The position numbers and the translations under genes were made by a program. A DNA stretch of 64,000 bases from Fuerstiella marisgermanici (GTDB lineage Bacteria > Planctomycetota > Planctomycetia > Planctomycetales > Planctomycetaceae): NCBI RefSeq assembly GCF_001983935.1, contig NZ_CP017641.1, positions 5,675,001-5,739,000 on the forward strand. Direction: 5' to 3'. This document shows positions 26,565 to 35,253 of the stretch, in pieces. Position 1 is the first letter of the stretch. Every line of letters begins with the position of its first letter. The notes beneath the pieces are model-generated. The model worked only from the letters and a program-made list of their open reading frames with translations. It made no database searches and was not told where the DNA came from.

Positions 26565-27350
26565 ATGACGGATGTGCATGAGGGGGGAAGTGGGACTAAA
26601 GCCCGAGTCCTGGCACCGCTGACGGTTGAGGAACGGGAGTCGTTCTTTGAACGGCTGGAAAATGTACTTTCCGCGACGGAAACGGGAACGCGAAATTCCG
26701 CTGTTGTAGAGGCCGTCCGGAAAATCTGGCGCGATCGACGCTGGGCCGACTGGATCAACGCCCAACCCCGGTCACGGCTTGGATGCACCGAGGTAGAGGG
26801 CGTCGAGCTTGAGTGTATTGCTCGCTACCTAACATGGCTGGCAAAAGGAAAACGGGGCAATGCCGAACCTCGCCGTGGACTCAATGGAAGCTCGCTCTTT
26901 GTCGGCATCGACATGCCAAAAATCGAAAGCGTCGACCATTGCCGCGAATTGCTTAAGCGGCACGTTGGCAAGTTGCGTGAGTTGTGCCAAGCCACCGAAC
27001 TGCCGAACGCGAATTCAGCGGAAATCCCCCGCATGGATTCGCAGCGATTGAAGAATTTTTACCGGGACCATCTGTTATTGAAATGGCGGATCGATGAAAA
27101 GCTAAAACCGAAGGCGATCTGCGATAAATGGAACACCTTGCAGAACCCTGAGACCGCCCTCAACACAAATGCCCTTTTCCCGGCATTGAAGAAAGCAAAA
27201 GTCGAGCAGGCGACCGGAATCGTACCGGGTACGACAGTTCGGCTTATAAGAAAAGGGACGGAAGAAACCAAAAAACTAGTAACGTTGGCTGAATTCGAAG
27301 CGAACCTTGAAGCTGAACGGAAACAGCGAAATTCTCCAAGGAAACATTGA
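26565..27350 (+). CDS. Island protein of unknown function
   Basis: About 261 residues from the ATG at 26565; an ATG at 26529 is possible. It is soluble, charged and mostly helical in character, with RKIWRDRRWADWINAQPRSR and NFYRDHLLLKWRIDEKLKPK among the more distinctive stretches. The second is rich in basic and aromatic residues and could touch nucleic acid. No known motif is found. It lies between the small membrane protein and the DUF1580-type gene inside the island. Confidence 0.55.
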   Translation: MTDVHEGGSGTKARVLAPLTVEERESFFERLENVLSATETGTRNSAVVEAVRKIWRDRRWADWINAQPRSRLGCTEVEGVELECIARYLTWLAKGKRGNAEPRRGLNGSSLFVGIDMPKIESVDHCRELLKRHVGKLRELCQATELPNANSAEIPRMDSQRLKNFYRDHLLLKWRIDEKLKPKAICDKWNTLQNPETALNTNALFPALKKAKVEQATGIVPGTTVRLIRKGTEETKKLVTLAEFEANLEAERKQRNSPRKH

Positions 27351-27363
27351 AAGAAATTAGTGG

Positions 27364-27399
27364 TAATACCCGGTTTTACCGTTTGCGTATTACCCGGTT
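27364..27399. promoter_or_regulatory. Operator-like direct repeats upstream of the DUF1580-type gene
   Basis: TAATACCCGGTT at 27364-27375 and TATTACCCGGTT at 27388-27399, one mismatch, start-to-start spacing 24 bp. They end 71 bp before the start codon at 27471. Candidate binding site for that HTH protein or another island regulator. Confidence 0.45.
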
Positions 27400-27470
27400 G
27401 TCTCTTGCAGAATGCGACCCGCTCGAATTTTTCGAACTGGTCGCATTTCCTTTTTGCTGGACACAACTGA

Positions 27471-27893
27471 ATGATTCCTACACCTATCTACGAACGCCAC
27501 CGAGACGGCAACGCTCGCGTTTGCATTGATGGGCGCCAACACGATCTTGGTTCGTATGGCTCGCCCGAATCACGCCAAACTTATCGCGAACTTGTCGATG
27601 CGTGGAGCCGTGAACTCCGCACCGTCAGCTATGTCCGGGACAACCTGTTGCCTGCCGGAAACAACGGCAAACCACCGTCACGTGTGACGATTAGCCGCTG
27701 GGTCACAAAAGGCGTGTTCGGTGAAAAACTGAAGGTCGTTCGAGTCGGTGCCAAAGTGTTCTTATCTGCGGACATGGTCCGTGATTTCCTGACTCGCGTG
27801 ACGGCCGCTCAGGATTGCCAGCAAAGTGACCAGCACGATAACGAAGTGGACGTGCCCACTGACGTCGAGCTGGCGGAAGCCGGATTGGCTTAG
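27471..27893 (+). CDS. DUF1580/excisionase-like HTH protein with integrase-type N-terminal domain
   Basis: 140 residues. The first ~45 (YERHRDGNARVCIDGRQHD, then LGSYGSPESRQTYRELVDAW) align with the N-terminal arm-binding region of both integrases in this window. The rest resembles DUF1580, a planctomycete HTH family: SRVTISRWVTKGVFG, then a beta hairpin, and a C-terminus TDVELAEAGLA also seen in the gene at 38885-39193. A protein joining integrase-arm recognition to an excisionase-type HTH would suit a directionality factor. That role is inferred. Confidence 0.7.
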   Translation: MIPTPIYERHRDGNARVCIDGRQHDLGSYGSPESRQTYRELVDAWSRELRTVSYVRDNLLPAGNNGKPPSRVTISRWVTKGVFGEKLKVVRVGAKVFLSADMVRDFLTRVTAAQDCQQSDQHDNEVDVPTDVELAEAGLA

Positions 27894-28046
27894 GTCCGAT
27901 GGCGGCGGACGGGAGACCCGAGCGACAGACTCTCCCCTTCTGGTTGGGCACTTCGTCCAACCATCCAGCGGCAAGCGCAATGGCGTGCGTGGCCGCATCA
28001 CAGGATTCAGAATCGCGAGTACTCGCGCACCATCAGCACGGACGGC

Positions 28047-30533
28047 ATGATGCCAAAACACATTGACAAACAAGACTTACTCGCCAAAGCGGCCGGGCGA
28101 TGGCGGGCCATTGTGCTGGAGCTGTGTCCGGGGTTGGGTGAATCCAGTCTCAACGGGAAGCATGGCCCTTGCCCGAAGTGCGGTGGCACCGATCGTTTTC
28201 GTGCTTTGCCATCGTTCGATAGCGACGGGGCGGCGTACTGCAATCAGTGTTATTCTTCCGGCAACGGCGATGGTCTGGCGTTTCTGATGTGGTGGAATGG
28301 CTGGGACTTTCCAACTGCACTTGCGGCGGTCGATAAGTGGCTGAATGACGGCGGGGCGGCGGTGCCTGCTGTGCAAGCCGCGAAGCAAGAAGACGCTCGT
28401 TCACCGTTTGAACGATGGCAACAGCAGGACGCGACACCAGACGAACTACGGACCGCAGTCGACGAATGGGCGAAGAAGAAACCCGGCGTCGACGCGACGG
28501 CTGTGATTGATTCTGACCCGATGTTGGGTTTCTGGCCGAAAGGTCAGTACGGCCAACCGGTGCTTGGATTTGTTGGGTATCGCGGCAAAGAAAAAGCGGC
28601 CCTGCACATCTATCGGCTAGACGGTACCCCGTTCCCTGCGTATCGCGATGTGCAGGAACGAAAAAGCCACAACGTTGGCGGATCGAAAGCCGGATGGATC
28701 TTTGTCGGCGGGCGGAAACGATTCAAACGGGCGGACGTTGTGTGGCGAGTCGAAGGACTCACGGACGGCTTTGCCTTGCTGCCGTTGCTTCCCGCGAACC
28801 ATGCCATCGTGACAAACACAACCGGCTGTGCATGGTCTGCCTCGTCCGATCGGATGCCGCCCCTATCGATGTTCAAGGGGAAGGACGTCATCGTTGCCGG
28901 TGATGCTGACAAGCCCGGCCAGAAAGGCGTGATGGATTTTGCCAACGATGTCAATCGGCTCGCTAAGTCTGTGCTATTGCTGCGGCTGCCGTTCCCTCTG
29001 GCTGAGACTCACGGGGCAGACGTGCGGGACTGGCTGACGGAGTCGCCTCGTTCGTTTGAGGATCTGGAGTCATTGATGGTGTCTCTCGGCGCGATGACTA
29101 ATGCTGCGGACTTAGCAGATGATGACGATACGTCCGTGCCGTCTTTCCGAAACTTCGACGTCGTGCTGACAGGCAAGAAAACAGAGTTCGTCGGGTTGCC
29201 GATGTCGTCCGTCTTAAAGCAGATTCCACCGGGTGAAATCATGCGAGTTGATCGCCAGCTTTTCATCGATCAGGGGAGGGGCGACTACGCGAGTCGGGTC
29301 TATTGGTTGAACGATGACACTCAGTTGTTCGGTTGGTTGGGTTCGCGTCTTGACATTGTTCCGGCATTCCGATCCGGCATTGGATTTCATAGCAAGAAAG
29401 AAGTGTTCAGCGAGACTCAACGAACCGTCAATGGCTTCGAGGCTGTTCAGATTGTTCCGCACGAACCGAAGCTCCCGAAATGCTACTACGCCTGCGATTG
29501 GCCGGACGTCGGGGATGGATCGCACCTGCAAGAGTTGCTTGATTTCTTCAGTCCGGCCGGGCCGGTCGACGGGGATCTAATAAAGGCGATGTTCCTCACG
29601 GCCGTATGGGGCGGCGGATGTGGCAAGCGGCCAGTTTTCGCAATTACGGCTGATGGTCCCGGAAGCGGCAAAAGCGCACTTGTGGCCGTGCTTGCTGAGC
29701 TGGTTGGTGGTCTGTTGGAACTTTCGAAGGGGGAAGACTTCGACCGGTTCAAGGCTCGTTTGTTGTCGTCTGAGGGACGTCGAAAACGGTTGGTGTTGTA
29801 CGACAACGTGAAAAGCTGGCGGCTGTCATGGCCGCAGTTCGAAGCGTTAGTGACCTCACCAGTGATCTCAGGACGCCAGAACAACGTCGGCGAAGCGTCA
29901 AGGCCGAATGATCTGTTGTGGGTGTTGACAGGAAACGGTTTGAGTCTTGGCAAAGATATCGCTCAACGAAGCGTCGTCATTCGCCTTGCCCGGCCAGAGT
30001 TCCGGGGGGATTGGGATGAGTCTGTGATGGGCTTCGTTCGGCAACATCGTATGGAATTGCTTGGCGATCTGATTGGAACACTTCGCCAACCTGCCACCTC
30101 TCTGGCTGGGCAGTCGCGATGGGGCCAATGGGAATCGGAAGTGCTTGCCCGGCTACCCGAACCGTCCGACGCTCAGGCCGTGATTGCAGAACGACAAGAG
30201 GAAGCAGATGTCGAAGCTGATGAAGTGGAAGATTTGGTCCAATATTTTGGCTCAAAAATTGAACAAGCTGGCTTCGACACATCTGGTCGCGTGTTCCTAA
30301 GTTGGGACCATTGTCTTGCGTGGTGCGGGCATTGTTTCGGGAAACCAAACATTACTACGACCGATGCCGGGCGGCGTCTGAGTGCTATGCGGGCCGCCAA
30401 TCCGGAGTTGTCCATGGTACCGCGCCGCACAAACAACAAGCGTGGCGTGCTCTGGACGGGTGACGGCGATGAGTCCCGGCCGATCCGGGTCTTCGGTGAT
30501 ATCAATCCGATGGATCGCGGCGACGACTTTTGA
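28047..30533 (+). CDS. Island replication protein: zinc-finger primase, Toprim and P-loop helicase
   Basis: 828 residues. A zinc ribbon at Cys42/Cys45/Cys65/Cys68 (GPCPKCGGTDRF, then AAYCNQCY) resembles the primase zinc-binding domain. A Toprim-like region covers about 230-300 (VEGLTDGFALLP, then VIVAGDADKPGQKG). A P-loop at about 537-543 (GPGSGKSAL) with a downstream LVLYDN acidic motif marks a helicase/ATPase. This is the domain order of primase-helicases in phages and satellites that start their own replication. Codons 1 and 2 are both ATG. It is the longest island gene. Confidence 0.85.
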   Translation: MMPKHIDKQDLLAKAAGRWRAIVLELCPGLGESSLNGKHGPCPKCGGTDRFRALPSFDSDGAAYCNQCYSSGNGDGLAFLMWWNGWDFPTALAAVDKWLNDGGAAVPAVQAAKQEDARSPFERWQQQDATPDELRTAVDEWAKKKPGVDATAVIDSDPMLGFWPKGQYGQPVLGFVGYRGKEKAALHIYRLDGTPFPAYRDVQERKSHNVGGSKAGWIFVGGRKRFKRADVVWRVEGLTDGFALLPLLPANHAIVTNTTGCAWSASSDRMPPLSMFKGKDVIVAGDADKPGQKGVMDFANDVNRLAKSVLLLRLPFPLAETHGADVRDWLTESPRSFEDLESLMVSLGAMTNAADLADDDDTSVPSFRNFDVVLTGKKTEFVGLPMSSVLKQIPPGEIMRVDRQLFIDQGRGDYASRVYWLNDDTQLFGWLGSRLDIVPAFRSGIGFHSKKEVFSETQRTVNGFEAVQIVPHEPKLPKCYYACDWPDVGDGSHLQELLDFFSPAGPVDGDLIKAMFLTAVWGGGCGKRPVFAITADGPGSGKSALVAVLAELVGGLLELSKGEDFDRFKARLLSSEGRRKRLVLYDNVKSWRLSWPQFEALVTSPVISGRQNNVGEASRPNDLLWVLTGNGLSLGKDIAQRSVVIRLARPEFRGDWDESVMGFVRQHRMELLGDLIGTLRQPATSLAGQSRWGQWESEVLARLPEPSDAQAVIAERQEEADVEADEVEDLVQYFGSKIEQAGFDTSGRVFLSWDHCLAWCGHCFGKPNITTTDAGRRLSAMRAANPELSMVPRRTNNKRGVLWTGDGDESRPIRVFGDINPMDRGDDF

Positions 30534-30581
30534 TTTTAGTTTTAGGGTTTACTTTTCTTGGTTTTTGGTGGAGTTACACGA

Positions 30582-31184
30582 ATGGCTATTTGTCGAGATC
30601 ACAAACACGAGGTTGTTCAGAACATGGACTTGGAGGAGATCCGGAATGATCAGTATATTCCTGTCGCCAAAGTCACCGCAGATCTATTGCACATGGCTCG
30701 CCAAGTGGCGCTGGAACGGTACGTGCATCCGGAGATACTGAACAAGGGCTGCAATCTGCTGAAGCAACCTGTCTTCGATGAAAAAGGTCACGAAATCGCG
30801 CAGATACTGGCCGTCGAAGAATTTCCATCACGTACCCACGTGATTAAAACCCGCACGCATTGGGATGCAATCAATGCTCAAACCGATTGGATCTGTAGAC
30901 CGGCTGGTCCTGCCAGAATGTGGCAGGGCATTGTATCGAAGCAGTTCGAGCCGTTTGTTCGACGCTTGTTTCCGAAAGGAAAAAGCTTGGTTGGGCAGAC
31001 TTTCACGATGCAATGGGTATTTGCTGGCCATAGATGGCCAGACCTATTCGGGGCGGTCTTTCGTGTGGACGACCAATCCAAATACCTAAGAAACAATTTC
31101 AATAGATGGAGTGATGAGGAATTGTCAGAATCAGAATGGTGCCATGTGCTGTACGACATCTACTACGCTGGATGCTCACAGTGA
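30582..31184 (+). CDS. Island protein of unknown function
   Basis: About 200 residues from the ATG at 30582, 49 bp after the primase-helicase stop, with TGGAG upstream. The N-terminus AICRDHKHEVVQNM has a Cys/His pair, and the middle has RTHVIKTRTHWDAINAQTDW. The end is rich in Trp/Tyr (WCHVLYDIYYAG). No known family. Its position directly after the replication gene suggests cotranscription. Confidence 0.55.
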   Translation: MAICRDHKHEVVQNMDLEEIRNDQYIPVAKVTADLLHMARQVALERYVHPEILNKGCNLLKQPVFDEKGHEIAQILAVEEFPSRTHVIKTRTHWDAINAQTDWICRPAGPARMWQGIVSKQFEPFVRRLFPKGKSLVGQTFTMQWVFAGHRWPDLFGAVFRVDDQSKYLRNNFNRWSDEELSESEWCHVLYDIYYAGCSQ

Positions 31185-32311
31185 TCGATTTCTTGCCCTG
31201 TCTCCCTTGAGGCTGGCGAACGAATGCCGAACCCGTCCGACGATGTCACCAAACAAGCCAACTGCCAGAATAATGGGGGTTGGCTTGTTTTCATTTGATG
31301 CCATCAAGATCAGTGCGGCGTTTTTCATTCTTCACGTACAGGCGAACTGACCGCATGTTGGATCGTTTCTGATTCTAAGGCATGGCTTCGATGCGGAAGT
31401 CCTTTTGCCACACAGCTTCGGTGCAGGAATTTCCGTTGTCGGCATCCAGTGACAGAAGATGGCTCATCTGTCACCGCATCTGTCACCGATCTGCCATGCT
31501 TTTGACCCAGTGTTTTATCTATCTGTCTGTCAAAAGAGAGGAAGAAGTGACAGGTGACAGATGATTTCCACATTGGTACTAGAACGAAGCCGAACAGATA
31601 ACGTCGTCGGAGGACAGTGATCTTTGATCTGTGTAGTGGAGAGTTGAGAACTATCTGTCACCCGTCACCAGACTTCCGCTCGCCACAAGAAACACTGGCG
31701 TATCGCCGAATTTCGTGTGACAGGTGTCTGTCACCGCATCTGGCACTGATCTGTCAGCGAACGAAAACGCGAGGTTTCCGAATGCAGGATCGGAATCCAT
31801 CTGTCATTGCCGTCGGTCACTCAACACGAACCAGCCATGACGGGCGAATTGCAGGGCATGCTGACAGATGTCCCATAGGGGTGGGGGGGCTGTTTAGGTT
31901 CTCTTGGAGGTGGGTGGGGGTCGGTCGCAGTCGTGGCATAGCGATCTTTCCGGCGCTCGGAAGAAAATCTGAGAGGGGGTTGCGGCCAGGCAGCTGCGAT
32001 TCTCACAAGCATGTTCACCTGCAGGAACGTTTATGGTCGTCCTCCGTGCAATTTTCGCAGGTTGATTCCGGTGGACGCGCATCCAATGCGGTCGATTGTG
32101 ATCTGCTGTGTCGTGCCAACTGCAGGCACGGATTCCCCGCTGAGACGGCCAACGAAGTCCGCTGACGGCCGAAAACGCGGGAAAGCTAAATCGGCCGTTG
32201 CGCAGCACCGGCAGCTTCAGCAAGGATACACGGCCCCTGCGGCGGGTGCCATCGTCGACGTTGCCGGCTGACGGCGGGTGAGTGTGTACCGGCCGGGCTG
32301 GTTGCTGCGTT
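31185..32311. other. 1.1-kb non-coding segment of the island
   Basis: Open frames here read as low-complexity text and cross the repeat cluster at 31465-31870, so none is called. Two G-run segments follow the cluster (GGGGTGGGGGGG near 31879 and GGTGGGTGGGGG near 31910). The segment separates the plus-strand replication genes from the minus-strand resolvase. Confidence 0.5.
31465..31870. repeat. Cluster of CATCTGTCAC-type repeats, candidate replication origin
   Basis: CATCTGTCACCG occurs twice in perfect tandem (31465-31488). Related copies follow on both strands: GTGACAGATG at 31554-31563, ATCTGTCACC beginning at 31654, CTGTCACCGCATCTG around 31728-31742, CATCTGTCA at 31799-31807, and CTGACAGATG at 31861-31870. 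Many short direct and inverted units beside a primase-helicase gene resemble iterons of a replication origin. A regulatory array is the alternative. Confidence 0.6.
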
Positions 32312-32902
32312 CTAGCTAATCCCGTGAGCCTTCAGGTAGCGTTGTACGGTTCGTCGACTGATTCCCATCGCTTCGGCTATCTCGGAATCCGTCAGGCCCT
32401 TCTCGCGTAGCTCGGTGGCTCGTTTGGGCTTGCCCTTCGTAGTGCCCTGTTTGCGGCCGATGTACACGCCTCGTTCTTTCGCAGCCGCGATGCCAGCCGC
32501 TTGGCGTTCACGGATGTTCTCCCGTTCCATTTCGCCAACGGCCAGAAACACGGCAGCCATGAGTTTGCCGACGGCACCGCTGAAGTCGATCTGTTGAGTG
32601 ACAGAGACCACACGAAGTCCGGTTTCGCACCAGTCGTGAAGAATGTTGATTCCGTCTCTCAGCGATCGTGACAGTCGGTCAAGCTTCCACACAACGACTG
32701 TGCTGACTTCGCCGTTCCAAATAGCCTTCTGCAGTTTCTGGAACGCAGGGCGGGCTGTGTCTTTGCCGCTGGCCTTGTCGACGAACCAGAAGGTGTCTTT
32801 GTCGAGTCCTTGTCCTTTGAGCCATCGCTGAACCTCCCTCTTCTGGCTGGCTTCATTCTGGCTTGTGCTGCTGACTCGAATGTAAACTGCTATTGCGGAC
32901 AT
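32312..32902 (-). CDS. Serine recombinase/resolvase with C-terminal HTH
   Basis: 196 residues with GGAG 9 nt before the ATG at 32902. The N-terminal catalytic domain has YIRVSSTSQN with nucleophile Ser11 (or Ser12), WKLDRLSRSLRDGINIL with the conserved Arg pair, and GKLMAAVFLAVGEMERENIRER (broken here: GKLMAAVFLAVGEME, RENIRER). The C-terminus is a Hin-like HTH (LTDSEIAEAMGISRRTVQRY). The length matches small resolvases and invertases. It may resolve dimers or invert DNA within the island. Divergent from the gene at 33129. Confidence 0.9.
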   Translation of the reverse strand: MSAIAVYIRVSSTSQNEASQKREVQRWLKGQGLDKDTFWFVDKASGKDTARPAFQKLQKAIWNGEVSTVVVWKLDRLSRSLRDGINILHDWCETGLRVVSVTQQIDFSGAVGKLMAAVFLAVGEMERENIRERQAAGIAAAKERGVYIGRKQGTTKGKPKRATELREKGLTDSEIAEAMGISRRTVQRYLKAHGIS

Positions 32903-32973
32903 GGTTCATTCTCCGAAGCTTCAAAAGCGGCGAATCCGTTCTTGATCTTCTCAAAATAGCCCTGTCGACAATG

Positions 32974-33078
32974 TGTGTCAATTGAGTACACCCTATTTGG
33001 CACACTGCAGTAAGGCGAATGCGGCGAAAAATTTGATCCATTTTGTGCCGGTTCTGCGTTCACCCTATTTGACACACT
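32974..33078. promoter_or_regulatory. Repeats upstream of the resolvase, candidate res site or operator
   Basis: CACCCTATTTGGCACACT at 32989-33006 and CACCCTATTTGACACACT at 33061-33078 differ at one base. An inverted partial copy, TGTGTCAA, lies at 32974-32981. Three subsites upstream of a resolvase gene fit the layout of a res site, and also an autoregulatory operator. Confidence 0.5.
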
Positions 33079-33128
33079 ATTTCTGTGTCTGGACACTCGT
33101 CGTGCTCAATAGCAATGGATTTAGACTA

Positions 33129-33785
33129 ATGGGAAAAGTCAAATTGCCCGCAATTGCGAAGGACAAGCTCTTTGTTATCGAATTGCTTGCCGTTACATTC
33201 GCACTCTGGCAGGGATGTTCGGCAAGTTCAGAGGTCTCGATCCTCAGTGAACAGCTTCGCCAGCAAAAAGAACTGCACGAAGCAGAGCGATTGCAGGCCA
33301 AAGAGCAGCTTGAATTTGAGCGAGTCCCATTCTTGGCTTTTAGCACCATGGCACGTTTTGAGATGACGACCGCTGAAGATGCGATTGCGTCAGTATCAAT
33401 TATGAACGAAACGCCAGTATTGCGGAACTTCGGGCGTGGGCCCGCATTCAACATCGAACTAGATTGGCGTTTGCCCGACGGCACTGGCATCGCAGAACCG
33501 TACCCAAGCTTCACCCAGCTTTTTCCTGGTGAATCAGATGTTATTGGTGGTGTATCTGACGAACTTTTCGTAGGGCTTCCGCCAGGAGCTTCCTCGCGCG
33601 GCACTGTAGTCATACGAAGTGACTGGATTGGTGGAGGCCGATCCAAATTTGAGCAAGCCTATGTCGCCCAACGTGACATAAGCAGCACGGATGAAGTAAC
33701 GCTCAGATTCGGAAAAATCTTGCGTTTGGAAGTAGGCGATCTGACGTGGCACGGTCCGGATAGTAGTCAACCGCCTACGCGCTAG
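33129..33785 (+). CDS. Membrane-anchored coiled-coil protein, hypothetical
   Basis: 218 residues from the ATG at 33129; the frame opens earlier across the repeat region. A hydrophobic segment at about 14-30 (FVIELLAVTFALWQG) is followed by a coiled coil at about 35-65 (LRQQKELHEAERLQAKEQLE). The rest is a beta-rich domain with NFGRGPAFNIELDWRLPDG. This layout, helix, short coiled coil and beta domain, is common in small membrane proteins of genomic islands. Function unknown. Convergent with the ATPase gene at 34018-35253. Confidence 0.6.
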   Translation: MGKVKLPAIAKDKLFVIELLAVTFALWQGCSASSEVSILSEQLRQQKELHEAERLQAKEQLEFERVPFLAFSTMARFEMTTAEDAIASVSIMNETPVLRNFGRGPAFNIELDWRLPDGTGIAEPYPSFTQLFPGESDVIGGVSDELFVGLPPGASSRGTVVIRSDWIGGGRSKFEQAYVAQRDISSTDEVTLRFGKILRLEVGDLTWHGPDSSQPPTR

Positions 33786-33933
33786 TGTCCAATCCGCTTG
33801 CGAGTTTGCGGCGAAACGCAGGAGAAGTCCCGGCCTTTCACGGATTCGCACCGAGGCAGAAATCCGCGAAGACTGACGCCTGCAGAAGCAGCTCGGCTAG
33901 CGATGTTGAGCTTGCGGTCCGATTGAAATGCCT

Positions 33934-33954
33934 CCCCGGATTAAGAGTCCGGGG
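33934..33954. terminator. Hairpin between convergent island genes
   Basis: CCCCGGA (33934-33940) pairs with TCCGGGG (33948-33954) around a 7-nt loop. It lies between two converging genes, so it could stop transcription from both sides; there is no T-run. Confidence 0.45.
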
Positions 33955-34017
33955 GGTTGCGCGTTGAAGTCAGTGAAGCACTGCTCAAGGTTGTCGGTTC
34001 CCCCGTTTGTTCGTCAC

Positions 34018-35253
34018 CTACGTGTTCGCCAGGGGGACCTTCTCCACACGCTCTTCCGTTGATTTCGTAAGCATCGCTCTCAACGCCATGCGGTACCGTG
34101 GATCTGCAAAAGTGTAAGCGTCTCCCTTTGGAGTTCGCTTTAGAACTGGTTGGCCACCTTTGGCCAATTGAGCAAGAATCTGTGTTACATTAAGAGTTGT
34201 GTCGCGCGTTGAATTTGGGAATTGACGCCGAATTACGTCTTCAATATCCGAAGCTTTGACTTGCTCGCGATCTGTGCAACCGAGCGAAAAAAGTGTCTGA
34301 TTTCTTCGCCCTGCCTTCGTGTCTCGTTCGTTCATATGCTGTTCAACGACGGAGTAACCGTGGTACATGGATTGGGCAAGCCAAAGTTCGTCTGCCTTAT
34401 TGAGGGATTCAGTAGTGATTACGCGATCCGATTTGTGCACCAAGTTCGCGACCTCAAGGCAGTACTCATGAATCATCTGGGGAATGCGGTCAGTTACCCA
34501 AGCAATGTGCGCGTAAACGGCGCTAGGGCTTTCGACGGTGTAGCCCAACGCCTGCTCGAATCCTTTCTTGGCAAGCGATGTGCATTGCTCGCGCGTCAGC
34601 CGGGACACCTCTGGCAGTTCTCGGAGTCGGTTAGCGACGGTGGCATGATGCGGTGTCTTGTAGTAGTACTCGCGAACCCCGCCGGGAACGCCAACAATCA
34701 AGATTTTGACCCCGTACTCTGCGTATCGTTCGTCATCGCACAGAATCAACAAATCAGCTAGTTCTTTAAGGAACGCGTCGGTGAACGCTGCTTCCAAGTT
34801 ATCCAGTACGAGTATCCCCTTTCGTTTTCCTGCCCTGCATCGGATGGCAGACAGACACGCCTCGAAAGGCTCCTTTTGTCCGTACTCGTATTGACCTGTG
34901 TGGTCCAAAGCTGCCTTTGCGGCTAGAGCGTCAAATCCTGCTGATTTGCTTTCGGAATAGCCAGTCTTTTCCGCTTTACCATCTCGGGACACCAGGTTCC
35001 TGAGTTCGTTAGTTATCGAGCCAAGCCTCGACGCGTTTGCAAGGTTCGCAACTTCGAAATAGACCTTGAGATCCGCCAGGACCTTCTTGTAGAGCCACGA
35101 CTTTCCGGTGCCGCTTTCGCCGTGAACTATCAGGTGTTGCTGACTATTAAGTCCGTCGCGAAGCGCCTTCTCCAAGTCTTCGCGGGCGACGTACATGTCC
35201 GGATTGATCGTGGCCGCTCGTGGCGTGAAGACTGAATCTGGGGACTGTGCCAT
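34018..35253 (-). CDS. P-loop ATPase, island cargo
   Basis: 411 residues. Walker A is GESGTGKSW at about residues 45-53, and Walker B is GILVLDNLEAAF near 147. A sensor-like LIVGVPGG motif follows near 185. The C-terminal third is helical, with a winged-helix-like end (VLKRTPKGDAYTFADPRYRMAL). This is an AAA/STAND-type NTPase with its P-loop near the N-terminus (VAREDLEKALRDGL precedes it). Such ATPases on islands often serve defence or partitioning. No nuclease or protease domain is fused, and the role is not fixed. No clear ribosome-binding site at 35253. Confidence 0.75.
   Translation of the reverse strand: MAQSPDSVFTPRAATINPDMYVAREDLEKALRDGLNSQQHLIVHGESGTGKSWLYKKVLADLKVYFEVANLANASRLGSITNELRNLVSRDGKAEKTGYSESKSAGFDALAAKAALDHTGQYEYGQKEPFEACLSAIRCRAGKRKGILVLDNLEAAFTDAFLKELADLLILCDDERYAEYGVKILIVGVPGGVREYYYKTPHHATVANRLRELPEVSRLTREQCTSLAKKGFEQALGYTVESPSAVYAHIAWVTDRIPQMIHEYCLEVANLVHKSDRVITTESLNKADELWLAQSMYHGYSVVEQHMNERDTKAGRRNQTLFSLGCTDREQVKASDIEDVIRRQFPNSTRDTTLNVTQILAQLAKGGQPVLKRTPKGDAYTFADPRYRMALRAMLTKSTEERVEKVPLANT

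Noticed and set aside
31465-31870. CRISPR array
   Set aside because: Units are short, on both strands and unevenly spaced, without uniform spacers; no cas genes are in the window.
31617-32165. 182-codon gene within the island spacer
   Set aside because: It crosses the repeat cluster and G-runs, has no recognisable domain and reads as low-complexity text.
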